Source: Fibrisoma limi BUZ 3 (GTDB lineage Bacteria > Bacteroidota > Bacteroidia > Cytophagales > Spirosomataceae). Taken from it: 64,000 nt of DNA. Shown piece after piece: positions 26,859 to 34,545 of this stretch. Made by a program: the position numbers and the translations under genes. Under the pieces are notes generated by a model, which was given only the letters and a program-made list of their open reading frames with translations, ran no database searches and had not been told where the DNA came from. Location: assembly GCF_000296815.2 (NCBI RefSeq), contig NZ_CAIT01000009.1, forward strand, positions 930,001 through 994,000. The letters are read 5' to 3'. Position 1 is the stretch's first letter. Each line of letters begins with the position of its first letter.

Positions 26859-28208
26859 ATGCGTACCATCACCGATCAGGCTATCAAATGCCTGTTGAAA
26901 GATGCCCGTTCGGCTGGCCCAACCCCCATTTACCTCGTTTATCGCTACGAATACACCCGGTTTAAGGTATCAACCGGCCAATCAATCGCGCCTGATCTGT
27001 GGGATACGACCAACGGCCGGGCGCGTACTGACGTAAAGAACCGGGCCGTACTGCGAGACAACGAAACGATAAACGCTCACCTCGACCGCCAACGCTCGGC
27101 CCTACGTACGGTTCTGAACCGGCTGCAACTGGCAGGGGTACCAATCACGAACGACCTCATCAAGCAGTATTTTGACAAAGAGGTAGGCCGGAAGGAAAAG
27201 AAGGTAGCCGTTCAGGATGCTAAAGAGTCGTTTACAGCCTATATCGTTCGGTTTGTAGAGGAGGCAAAAGCCGGGAAACGATTGAACGCTAAAGAGGCCA
27301 AATATGCGCCTTATACGTTGGCCGGGTACATGAAACTAAAGCGCATTCTGGAGAACTACCAGGCCGCAACCGGCAACCCGATTGACTACGACGCCTACAC
27401 CCTCGCCTATTACGATGCCTTTAAGTTATGGCTGACTAATCGGGGGCTAACGCTCAACTACGTCGGTACGCTGCTGAAAGACCTGAAAGTAATGCTCAAG
27501 CAGTCACATCACGACGGAATGCATGAAAACACGATATACCAACATCCAAAGTTCAAGAAACTGGTCGAGGACGTGGATAATGTTTATCTGACCGACGATG
27601 AACTAACCGCACTCTTTACCCTAAACCTGTCGGCAAACGCACGGCTCGACCGGGTTAGAGATTTGTTTCTGATCGGAGCGTATACCGGCCTGCGTTTTTC
27701 CGATTTCAGCGACCTACGGCCCGAGAATATCACGCATAACGGCCGTATTTTGACCCGTAAGGCACTCAAAACAAACGGGCGGGTTTCCATACCCCTTAAC
27801 CCAAATGTACTGTCCATACTGGCTAAATACGACGGCGTTCCCCCGCGCACCATCACCAACCAGAAGATGAACGACTACATCAAAGAATTGTGTCGGCTGG
27901 CTGGTATCGTGGAAAAGGTAGAGGTGAGTCGTACTGTTGGCGGCAGTCGTCAAACTCGTTACCTAGACAAGTGCGAGCTGGTTACTACCCACACCGCTCG
28001 CCGGTCATTTGCCACCAATGCCTATTTAGCCGGCGTGCCGACCGTGGCCATTATGAAATGTACCGGCCACAAGTCAGAAACAGTCTTTCTGCGGTACATC
28101 AAAATCAGTCCGGAACAAAACGCCTTACTGCTGCTCAATCATCCGCATTTCGGAGGAATACACGATACTCAAAACAGCCAGATCATACCAATGAATAAAG
28201 TAGCCTGA
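26859..28208 (+). CDS. Tyrosine integrase
   Basis: Site-specific recombinase of the Bacteroidota integrase type, which cuts and joins DNA at att sites. An N-terminal arm-binding domain (about residues 1-110), a SAM-like core-binding domain (120-220) and the catalytic domain (240-440) can be seen. Catalytic residues are Arg279 (TGLRFSD), His378 and Arg381 (HTARRSF), His404 (GHKS) and Tyr413 (FLRYI). It lies 180 bp inside the left boundary of the island, in the normal position for the integrase that targeted this tRNA-Thr gene. 449 residues is a little longer than average, with no sign of damage. Confidence 0.95.
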   Translation: MRTITDQAIKCLLKDARSAGPTPIYLVYRYEYTRFKVSTGQSIAPDLWDTTNGRARTDVKNRAVLRDNETINAHLDRQRSALRTVLNRLQLAGVPITNDLIKQYFDKEVGRKEKKVAVQDAKESFTAYIVRFVEEAKAGKRLNAKEAKYAPYTLAGYMKLKRILENYQAATGNPIDYDAYTLAYYDAFKLWLTNRGLTLNYVGTLLKDLKVMLKQSHHDGMHENTIYQHPKFKKLVEDVDNVYLTDDELTALFTLNLSANARLDRVRDLFLIGAYTGLRFSDFSDLRPENITHNGRILTRKALKTNGRVSIPLNPNVLSILAKYDGVPPRTITNQKMNDYIKELCRLAGIVEKVEVSRTVGGSRQTRYLDKCELVTTHTARRSFATNAYLAGVPTVAIMKCTGHKSETVFLRYIKISPEQNALLLLNHPHFGGIHDTQNSQIIPMNKVA

Positions 28209-28253
28209 TCAGGCTCAGCAACGATCTGATAAACTATACATCACAGAAATTTT

Positions 28254-29279
28254 ATGGAAGCAATTGAAACAGCGGCATTACAAAAGATTGACGAAGCTCG
28301 CGATTACATTGTAAAGTATGCATGCGAATTACCAGGTTTATTATCGGGTATTAATTTACCGATTCCGAGTTCACGAGACGAAAATATTGGTAAAACGGAA
28401 TGTAGCAAAGCAGAATACAAAGCAATCACAGGGCTACAGTTTAGGCAGGATGTGCTACATGGACTTTCAATGAAAATAGCCTGCGAGGTCAATTGCATTA
28501 TAGAAGATGTTTGTCTAGAAATTAATGAGAACGCAATCCGGATGCTGGGTAAGGAGCGTCGAAAAGCTTACGCGGCTAAATGCGAAAATGCGTTTAATTC
28601 TTTTTCAGAAGCTAGAAGTAGGCTATACGTACATTCTGGGGACCTCGTAAAAAATCTTGAGAATAATAGCCAATTACCTCAGATCATAACTCTAAATGAA
28701 GATCAAGGTAAGTTTATTCCGATTGGTGATACTAAATATGGTAAGAAAGTAAGTGAAATAGTAAATGAGGTGTTATCCGATGCACAACTAGCGACTGAAA
28801 TACTCGAAGAGCAGTTCATAAAACTTAAACATAGTATTGAAAAGAACCTACCCGTCAAACTTAAAGACGAACTAGCCGAAGATATATCAACCAACTACTC
28901 AACGACAAACCAAAGCGCTGAAGAGAGTCAAAAAATAACTGATGAAAAGGGAACCATTACAGATATCTTAAGTGGCGCTAGTACCGAAAAAGAACCCGAT
29001 AATGGAGTTGATAAAAACAAACTTATTTGGAATTGTAAACCAGCTATTGCGGGTTTCATCATTTCAGAACTTATTAGAGCTGGATATATTGAACCCCCTA
29101 TAACAAACGGCGAATTGAGTCTTACTAAGTTGGCAAACATTTGTAATAGTTCATTCCGCTTCACCAAGTATAACCCTAGTCCTAATAGCTGGCGCAATGT
29201 TGTAGATACAGAACGGAATACATTATCTGAAGCTAACCGCACTAAATTAACATTACCAGACCTTGATCAATTATCTTGA
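28254..29279 (+). CDS. RteC-like C-terminal domain protein, otherwise unknown
   Basis: 341 residues, strongly AT-rich coding and unlike its neighbours in base use. The first 250 residues are mostly helical and charged without a family I recognise. The last 80 residues (LIWNCKPAIAGFIISELIRA, then LSLTKLANICNSSFRF and a Ser/Asn-rich loop) resemble the C-terminal domain of RteC, the regulator of transfer in Bacteroides conjugative transposons. The gene follows the integrase by 45 bp. A regulatory role in excision is an inference; a HMM comparison with RteC would settle it. Confidence 0.5.
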   Translation: MEAIETAALQKIDEARDYIVKYACELPGLLSGINLPIPSSRDENIGKTECSKAEYKAITGLQFRQDVLHGLSMKIACEVNCIIEDVCLEINENAIRMLGKERRKAYAAKCENAFNSFSEARSRLYVHSGDLVKNLENNSQLPQIITLNEDQGKFIPIGDTKYGKKVSEIVNEVLSDAQLATEILEEQFIKLKHSIEKNLPVKLKDELAEDISTNYSTTNQSAEESQKITDEKGTITDILSGASTEKEPDNGVDKNKLIWNCKPAIAGFIISELIRAGYIEPPITNGELSLTKLANICNSSFRFTKYNPSPNSWRNVVDTERNTLSEANRTKLTLPDLDQLS

Positions 29280-29292
29280 CTTTATCTCCAAG

Positions 29293-29312
29293 ACTACTGT
29301 CATGACAGTAGT
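29293..29312. promoter_or_regulatory. 20-bp perfect palindrome, candidate operator
   Basis: ACTACTGTCATGACAGTAGT is a perfect palindrome without loop or T-run, 61 bp before the start of the excisionase-like gene. It looks like a dimer-binding operator rather than a terminator. Confidence 0.55.
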
Positions 29313-29373
29313 ATGATAGTTAGCACCTATTAAGTTTCGAGAAGTTTGCTGAAACAATCAGAACAATATATCC

Positions 29374-29694
29374 ATGTTTCAGCACACAATTCAGGTTTCT
29401 TCTCTCACTCCTGACCAGTTCGGCGAATTGGTAGAGGCTCGCGCCTACAGTGGCACGATGCGAGCCCTGGCCGATTACAAACCTGCCAAGGACCCAGATT
29501 TGCCCCCATTATCCACCAGAAAGCAGACTGCTAAATTTTTAGGGGTTTCCCTTGTGACTCTAAATGATTGGTCTAAAGACACTGAGGACCGCCCGGCCAT
29601 TCTTACTCCTCTGAAAATAAGTGGAAGAGTTCGATACCCTCGTGAAAGAGTACTAGCTGCGTTGCGGGATGTACGGAGATATAAAAAATCATAG
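29374..29694 (+). CDS. Excisionase-like helix-turn-helix protein
   Basis: 106-residue DNA-binding protein of the helix_turn_helix_17/Xis type. The region LSTRKQTAKFLGVSLVTLND followed by a short wing and VRYPRERVLAAL matches the winged helix of excisionases common next to integrases in Bacteroidota elements. It probably steers the integrase towards excision. The coding strand has chromosomal-like base use, in contrast to the gene before it. The next gene begins three bases after its stop. Confidence 0.7.
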   Translation: MFQHTIQVSSLTPDQFGELVEARAYSGTMRALADYKPAKDPDLPPLSTRKQTAKFLGVSLVTLNDWSKDTEDRPAILTPLKISGRVRYPRERVLAALRDVRRYKKS

Positions 29695-29705
29695 TCATGG
29701 CTGCT

Positions 29706-29978
29706 ATGTTCGACCTCCCCCAGCCATCCACCGCGACGCCCATTTTAGCGACATCGATCGCCAGAGAAATCCGTGCAGTAGGTGGACGAGTCTGGTTGAT
29801 TCAAAAAACTGAATTTGGACTAATCCTTCGCTGCGAGATTGGGGCACGACAGCTGCGTCTCGTCCTTCAATCTCTGACGGAACCCGCTGCCGCAGTACAT
29901 CAAGAGAAAGGTGTCGTCAGTCATTTGGTACACGATTTGGACGGGTTGCGCCTTTTACTACGAGTTATCGCTGATTAA
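29706..29978 (+). CDS. Small hypothetical protein in primase operon
   Basis: About 90 residues (first ATG at 29697, second at 29706). It has no recognised family. The visible part is a mixed alpha/beta sequence (GGRVWLIQKTEFGLILRCEI, then LRLVLQSL) without signal peptide or membrane segment. It sits between the excisionase-like gene and the next small gene with almost no spacing, so it is part of the same operon and probably serves the element itself. Confidence 0.6.
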   Translation: MFDLPQPSTATPILATSIAREIRAVGGRVWLIQKTEFGLILRCEIGARQLRLVLQSLTEPAAAVHQEKGVVSHLVHDLDGLRLLLRVIAD

Positions 29979-29984
29979 CGCCCC

Positions 29985-30323
29985 ATGATAGATTGTAAAA
30001 CTCTTCCGGCTTCTTTCGTCGGCAGGTCGGGCCAGTTTTATGTTCGAGTACCGCGGGTAGACGGTGGGTTTTGGCCCCAAACGGCAGTTTATTCCTCCGT
30101 CAAAAGTTACGACCAGCGAAGTGAGCGGCCCATTTACATTGACATTTCGGAGGCATCAGAGGATTTTCTAAAAGAACAAAAAATTTACCAAGATAGCCTG
30201 ACAACGACCCCGCCAGCTTGCGAGCCTGACCGGGATGAGACCGACCTAGGCCTCACTCCGCAGCGCCTGCTCTGGCAGGAGCGGTTTAAAACTCACTTAA
30301 CGCGACATGACACCAAAAGTTAG
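29985..30323 (+). CDS. Small hypothetical protein in primase operon
   Basis: 112-residue protein without recognised family. The middle is rich in aromatic and charged residues (GQFYVRVPRVDGGFWPQTAV) and the end is acidic, then basic. Its last 17 bases overlap the start of the primase-like gene in another frame, which suggests translational coupling. No signal peptide. Confidence 0.6.
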   Translation: MIDCKTLPASFVGRSGQFYVRVPRVDGGFWPQTAVYSSVKSYDQRSERPIYIDISEASEDFLKEQKIYQDSLTTTPPACEPDRDETDLGLTPQRLLWQERFKTHLTRHDTKS

Positions 30324-32841
30324 CATTTTCGAAAATGTTGCACCCGCATCCTATAAGGGTGATTACCCAGCTAGTGCCGTGCTGGTGGTAATGCGTTCAA
30401 GGTTCGAGCATGAAACCAAACTCCTGCGTACGTTTTCCGATGCAGAAGCAGCCCAAGCGTACAAAGCGGGTAAGCGCGATAGCGAAGGTCGGTTAGTTGA
30501 GCCAGGACATTTCTGGGGTGTCACCTGGTCCGGCACGTTCAAAGGCGGGAAGAAGGCGCAGGATCTGGAGCAGCATAGCGGATTGATCTGCATGGACGTG
30601 GACGGCTTGAACGGGGATCAAGTGACTAAACTCTTCAACCAACTTTGTACCGATGTATTCACTCACATCACGTTTGTGAGCCCCTCAGGAAACGGAATAA
30701 AATGGGTTGTAAAGATTGACATCAACCACGTTGATGAACACAAACTGTTTTTTCGGCAGCTTTCCGATTACTTACATGACAGTTATGGACTGACACGAAA
30801 ACAAGATGTTACAAAGGGTACAAAGCCACAGATTGACGCCAGTGGTTGCAACGTGGACCGGCTATGTTTTTTGCCCTATGCACCCGACGCTTATTATAAT
30901 CCCAAAAGTGAGGTGATTCCCCTGCTGGAGGAGTATTGTCTACCACCTCAGCCTACACACGAAGAACCAGGAGGCCGACTGAAAAAGCAGGCCCTTCCGG
31001 AAGATGATACCTACTGCCGTATCAACGAATACTTAACGCGGCTTCATCACACTAACACTGACCTGACGGCGAACTACGAAGATTGGGTCAAGATAGGGTT
31101 GGCCTTCGCTAGTTTAGGGGAAGAAGGCCGGTCTGGCTTTCACGAAGCCAGTCGGCTGCACCCAAAATATAGCTATCAGGAAACAGAAGCCAAGTTTAGT
31201 GAACTGCTACGTAACCGCAGTGGACAAGTCAACATTGGTACCTTCTTTCACATGGTTGATGAGGTACTAGGTAAACCGCATTCATGGCCACAAAAGGAGG
31301 GCTCTGCAAGATACGAACAGACAACAGACGATGATAGACAGGAAGATTGGCCAGAACCCGAACTCTTAACAACACCACTTTTGTCGGTTTTGTCAGTACC
31401 CCCCTCTAGCATTCCTGAAAAATTACGGCCGTGGTTAACCGATATAGCGAATCGAATGAAGTGCCCGCTGGACTATGTAGCCTCAGCCGCAATCGTAATG
31501 ATTTCTTCTCTGATTGGGACCCGGCTCGCCATTAAACCTAAACAGAAAGATAACTGGACGGTAGTACCTAATCTGTGGGGGGCCGTTATCGGAGACCCTT
31601 CCACGAAGAAAACGCCCTCAGTTAGTGAGGTTTTTAAACCCCTAAAGCAGCTGGCCCGGCAAGCCGCTGAGGACCACAAGCAACGCCTGCAGGAATACGA
31701 GGCTCAACACCTTCAATACGAAATGCAGAAAAAAATTTATCAAAAGCAGGAGCAAGACCGGCTAAGTGGGAAGCCAGTCAAAACCTTCATTGCTTACCCC
31801 ACAGAACCCCAAAAGCCAACCGAAAAACGGTACTGGAGTAACGACGTCACCGTTGAAAAGTTGGCTGAATTACTTAATGATAACCCAACCGGGTTGCTCA
31901 TCGAGCGTGACGAACTGACGGGGCTACTCGCAGGGTGGGACCGATTGGGCCGGGAACAGGACCGGGCGTTTTACCTGGAGGCCTGGAACGGTTACGGACT
32001 ATATACGTCAGATCGGATTGGCCGAGGTACTATACACGTCCCCCATTTATGCGTTAGCTTATTCGGAGGCATACAACCGGCGAAGCTTTTAGGGTATCTA
32101 CAGGCCGCTACCGGCTTCGATAATGATGGCTTCGTACAACGTCTGCAGCTAGCCGTTTATCCGGACAAGCCCCAGTGGGAATATACGGATGAATATCCCG
32201 ATAAACAGGCCCGTGATATAGCCTACAAGGTAGTTCAACAACTTGCCATTAGTGATCTAACCAAGTACGGATATGAGGCTGACGAATACAATCGGTACCC
32301 GTACACGCATTTCGACAACGAAGCTCAGGAGATATTCAAAGAGTGGTATATCAATTGGGAAACCAACGTACTTCCCAATGAAACGGGGCTTTTGCTGGAA
32401 CACTTTGCAAAATACCCCTCTCTAATTGCTAGCGTGGCCCTTATTTTTCATCTGATTTCCTGTGTGGAAGAGGATTCGTCAACGGCATCGTCTAAATTAG
32501 TTTCGGCTCAGGCCGTTCGAATGGCAGTGAACTGGTGCATTTATCTGCAAAGCCATGCTCGGCGTATCTATGGGCTGCTGGATACGGCTAGCATTGAATC
32601 GGCCAAAGAACTGCTCAAACACCTGAAAGCGGGTGACTTAAGCGACGGGTTCAAAGCCCGCGATGTACAACGGAAGGGGTGGATGCACCTGACTAGCGCC
32701 GAGGCAGTGGAGGCCGCATTACAAGAGCTAGTCAATCGGCAATGGTTAAAAGAAATTGTTGCAACCTATAATAAGACAGGCAGACCAGAGGCTCCATCTT
32801 ACAAAATACACCCTAAAATTTTATTGAAAACGCGTGGTTGA
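30307..32841 (+). CDS. Primase/helicase-like replication protein (BT4734-PriCT2-DUF3987)
   Basis: 844-residue protein with three parts. Residues 1-220 form a BT4734/VirE-N-like domain (SGLICMDVDGLN, FVSPSGNGIKWVVKID) related to archaeo-eukaryotic primases. Residues about 235-330 resemble PriCT-2 (YEDWVKIGLAFASLGEEGRSGFHEASRL). The rest is a DUF3987 helicase-like ATPase domain with GDPSTKKTPSVSEV as P-loop-like motif and IERDELTGLL as acidic motif. Such genes replicate the excised form of integrative elements and phage satellites. A repeat of a 17-bp motif lies inside the gene at about 31379 and again after its stop. Confidence 0.8.
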   Translation: MTPKVSIFENVAPASYKGDYPASAVLVVMRSRFEHETKLLRTFSDAEAAQAYKAGKRDSEGRLVEPGHFWGVTWSGTFKGGKKAQDLEQHSGLICMDVDGLNGDQVTKLFNQLCTDVFTHITFVSPSGNGIKWVVKIDINHVDEHKLFFRQLSDYLHDSYGLTRKQDVTKGTKPQIDASGCNVDRLCFLPYAPDAYYNPKSEVIPLLEEYCLPPQPTHEEPGGRLKKQALPEDDTYCRINEYLTRLHHTNTDLTANYEDWVKIGLAFASLGEEGRSGFHEASRLHPKYSYQETEAKFSELLRNRSGQVNIGTFFHMVDEVLGKPHSWPQKEGSARYEQTTDDDRQEDWPEPELLTTPLLSVLSVPPSSIPEKLRPWLTDIANRMKCPLDYVASAAIVMISSLIGTRLAIKPKQKDNWTVVPNLWGAVIGDPSTKKTPSVSEVFKPLKQLARQAAEDHKQRLQEYEAQHLQYEMQKKIYQKQEQDRLSGKPVKTFIAYPTEPQKPTEKRYWSNDVTVEKLAELLNDNPTGLLIERDELTGLLAGWDRLGREQDRAFYLEAWNGYGLYTSDRIGRGTIHVPHLCVSLFGGIQPAKLLGYLQAATGFDNDGFVQRLQLAVYPDKPQWEYTDEYPDKQARDIAYKVVQQLAISDLTKYGYEADEYNRYPYTHFDNEAQEIFKEWYINWETNVLPNETGLLLEHFAKYPSLIASVALIFHLISCVEEDSSTASSKLVSAQAVRMAVNWCIYLQSHARRIYGLLDTASIESAKELLKHLKAGDLSDGFKARDVQRKGWMHLTSAEAVEAALQELVNRQWLKEIVATYNKTGRPEAPSYKIHPKILLKTRG
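31379..31395 (+). repeat. TTTTGTCGGTTTTGTCA motif, copy 1
   Basis: 17-bp motif made of two TTTTGTC half units, inside the primase-like gene. Identical copies lie at 32868-32884 and, inverted, at 32970-32986; a near copy at 45860-45873. Confidence 0.75.
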
Positions 32842-32867
32842 CCCACTGACTAAACTGACGAAAATAC

Positions 32868-32884
32868 TTTTGTCGGTTTTGTCA
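32868..32884 (+). repeat. TTTTGTCGGTTTTGTCA motif, copy 2
   Basis: Lies 27 bp after the primase stop and 69 bp before the next ATG, with ACTGAC half units on its left. Its flanks (AC before, GT after) also match copy 1. Confidence 0.8.
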
Positions 32885-32952
32885 GTGCAATACTGAAAGA
32901 TGTAAGCAAAAAGGCTGTGTATCACAGAAGCTAATATTTAAATGTTACAAAA

Positions 32953-33453
32953 ATGCATCCAGAGCTTATTGACAAAACCGACAAAACTATATTTGCAGAT
33001 TATGACTGGAGTCCGGTAGTGGACCTACATTTTAGAACGAATCGTTCAGGCCAGCACCCGCTACTGCCGCCTTACCTGGAGGTAATTCGCCGGATTGGCC
33101 AGCCCTATCACCACCACAAGTTTTGGGGAATCAAAGCCCGCTCGGACAAGGGACATTTTCTGTTCTATACCGATCTGAACCGTACTCCAGGCTTACGGAA
33201 TACCCACCACGAGTTTTTATCTCTTGACAACCAGCCCTTCATGCTCCTCATCCGGCAGAACAGCCAGGACATAACCCCCTATCAACCTCTCCGGTTGCTG
33301 CTAGTGCCGGCCCCTGAGAAAACCTTGGCCTTTCTTAAAGCCCGCGATCGATTAGCCCAGTTGCCTCGTCTACGGTTACCCTGCTTCCCTCAGTGGGCCA
33401 TCGCCTTGCAGCAGAGCAAAGCCGCCCGTAAGGAGTCGAGCATCTTTCTGTAA
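32953..33453 (+). CDS. Hypothetical protein downstream of primase
   Basis: 166-residue protein without recognised family. It is rich in His and aromatic residues in the middle (GQPYHHHKFWGIKARSDK) and ends basic. The N-terminal residues IDKTDKT are encoded by an inverted copy of the 17-bp motif (32970-32986), with a direct copy just before the gene. The ATG may therefore lie within a regulatory site. No signal peptide; a replication or regulation role is only suggested by position. Confidence 0.6.
   Translation: MHPELIDKTDKTIFADYDWSPVVDLHFRTNRSGQHPLLPPYLEVIRRIGQPYHHHKFWGIKARSDKGHFLFYTDLNRTPGLRNTHHEFLSLDNQPFMLLIRQNSQDITPYQPLRLLLVPAPEKTLAFLKARDRLAQLPRLRLPCFPQWAIALQQSKAARKESSIFL
32970..32986 (-). 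repeat. TTTTGTCGGTTTTGTCA motif, inverted copy 3
   Basis: Exact reverse complement of copies 1 and 2, inside the first 12 codons of the 166-residue gene. Confidence 0.8.
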
Positions 33454-34545
33454 ATAAACCATGCTGTGACAGGTAAGCTTCATGAGTGACCTCCCACTAG
33501 ACGGTCACGTCAGCTTAGAAGCGAGCAGAGGCTGACAGTAATTTGGCTCTACAATCGTTTATCAGTCAACAGTAACCTATATCTACTTCTATACTGAGAA
33601 CGCTAACCGTTCAGTCTCATTCCATGAACGGTTACTGAGCGAATCATTTCATTTGTGTTATGAATGTAAAGCGTTTAAGTACTTCCGATCTCCAGTTCTG
33701 ATTTTAAGCTTTTCCACATTGAGGTTTTCGTTGACTGGATTCATCTAACCTGGCAAGTTGTTCGAGTCCTACGCTGATGTTATTATGAGCCGAAGCGAGC
33801 CGGGGGCAGCAAATCTTCAACCATTAAGCAATTTGCTCCGCTATTTTGGCCTCATTGATTCCTACCCACTAAAACGGTGGCCGACTATAATATGCATGTG
33901 CTACGAAATAGAGGTACCCTTAAAAGTGTAGAAATTTATACACTAGTAAACGAATAATCGTTTTGAGCCAATTCCTATCTTATTGATTTACAATATAATA
34001 AGAACCGTATGTTGAGTTGAGTATTCACACTTTAGTATATTTACCTTTTATAAATATGTGAAAAGTTGATCTCTTTCAGAACACAAGCTAGCGACTTACT
34101 AAATTCAATACGTCTTAATTGAGCTAAAACAGAACAAGCAGCCACTAATTGATTGAACTGCGTTTTACCGTCAGCCTTGCTCTGAACTACTCCCTACCCG
34201 AGCCGAGCCGAGGCCGGGCGTTTTTGACCTCCCCCGCTACCTGCGCCTAATAATGACATAGGGTACCCATCACACCGTTAATCATTGTCCCAACAGAAGG
34301 AATTTATTTTGAAACGGGTAGCACTACCAACCTGATTGGTAGCTAACAGGCTTGGTACTGGCACAAGGCGAGAGAAGAGTGGTAAGCTAGCTTAAATATA
34401 TGTACCTCGATTATAGTAAATTAAAAAACCGATTAAACTCGTGCCGTCAAACCTGACAATTCTTTTCCTGATCTGCTATACGATGAATCCTTGCAGTAGA
34501 CAAAAGCGTGGACAAGTTTCTTTACTATCGATTAACATGGTTAAA
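33454..34545. other. 1.1-kb gene-free stretch
   Basis: No coding frame with family features. It holds an inverted repeat AACCGTTCA/TGAACGGTT (33605-33613, 33625-33633), a hairpin CTACCAA/TTGGTAG with a 5-base loop (34324-34342) and an AT-rich zone around 33900-34080. It could hold a replication or transfer origin, but nothing proves this. Confidence 0.5.

Noticed and set aside
34195-34240. CCCGAGCC...GGCCGGGCGTTTTT as terminator
   Set aside because: The stem is weak and no gene ends nearby.
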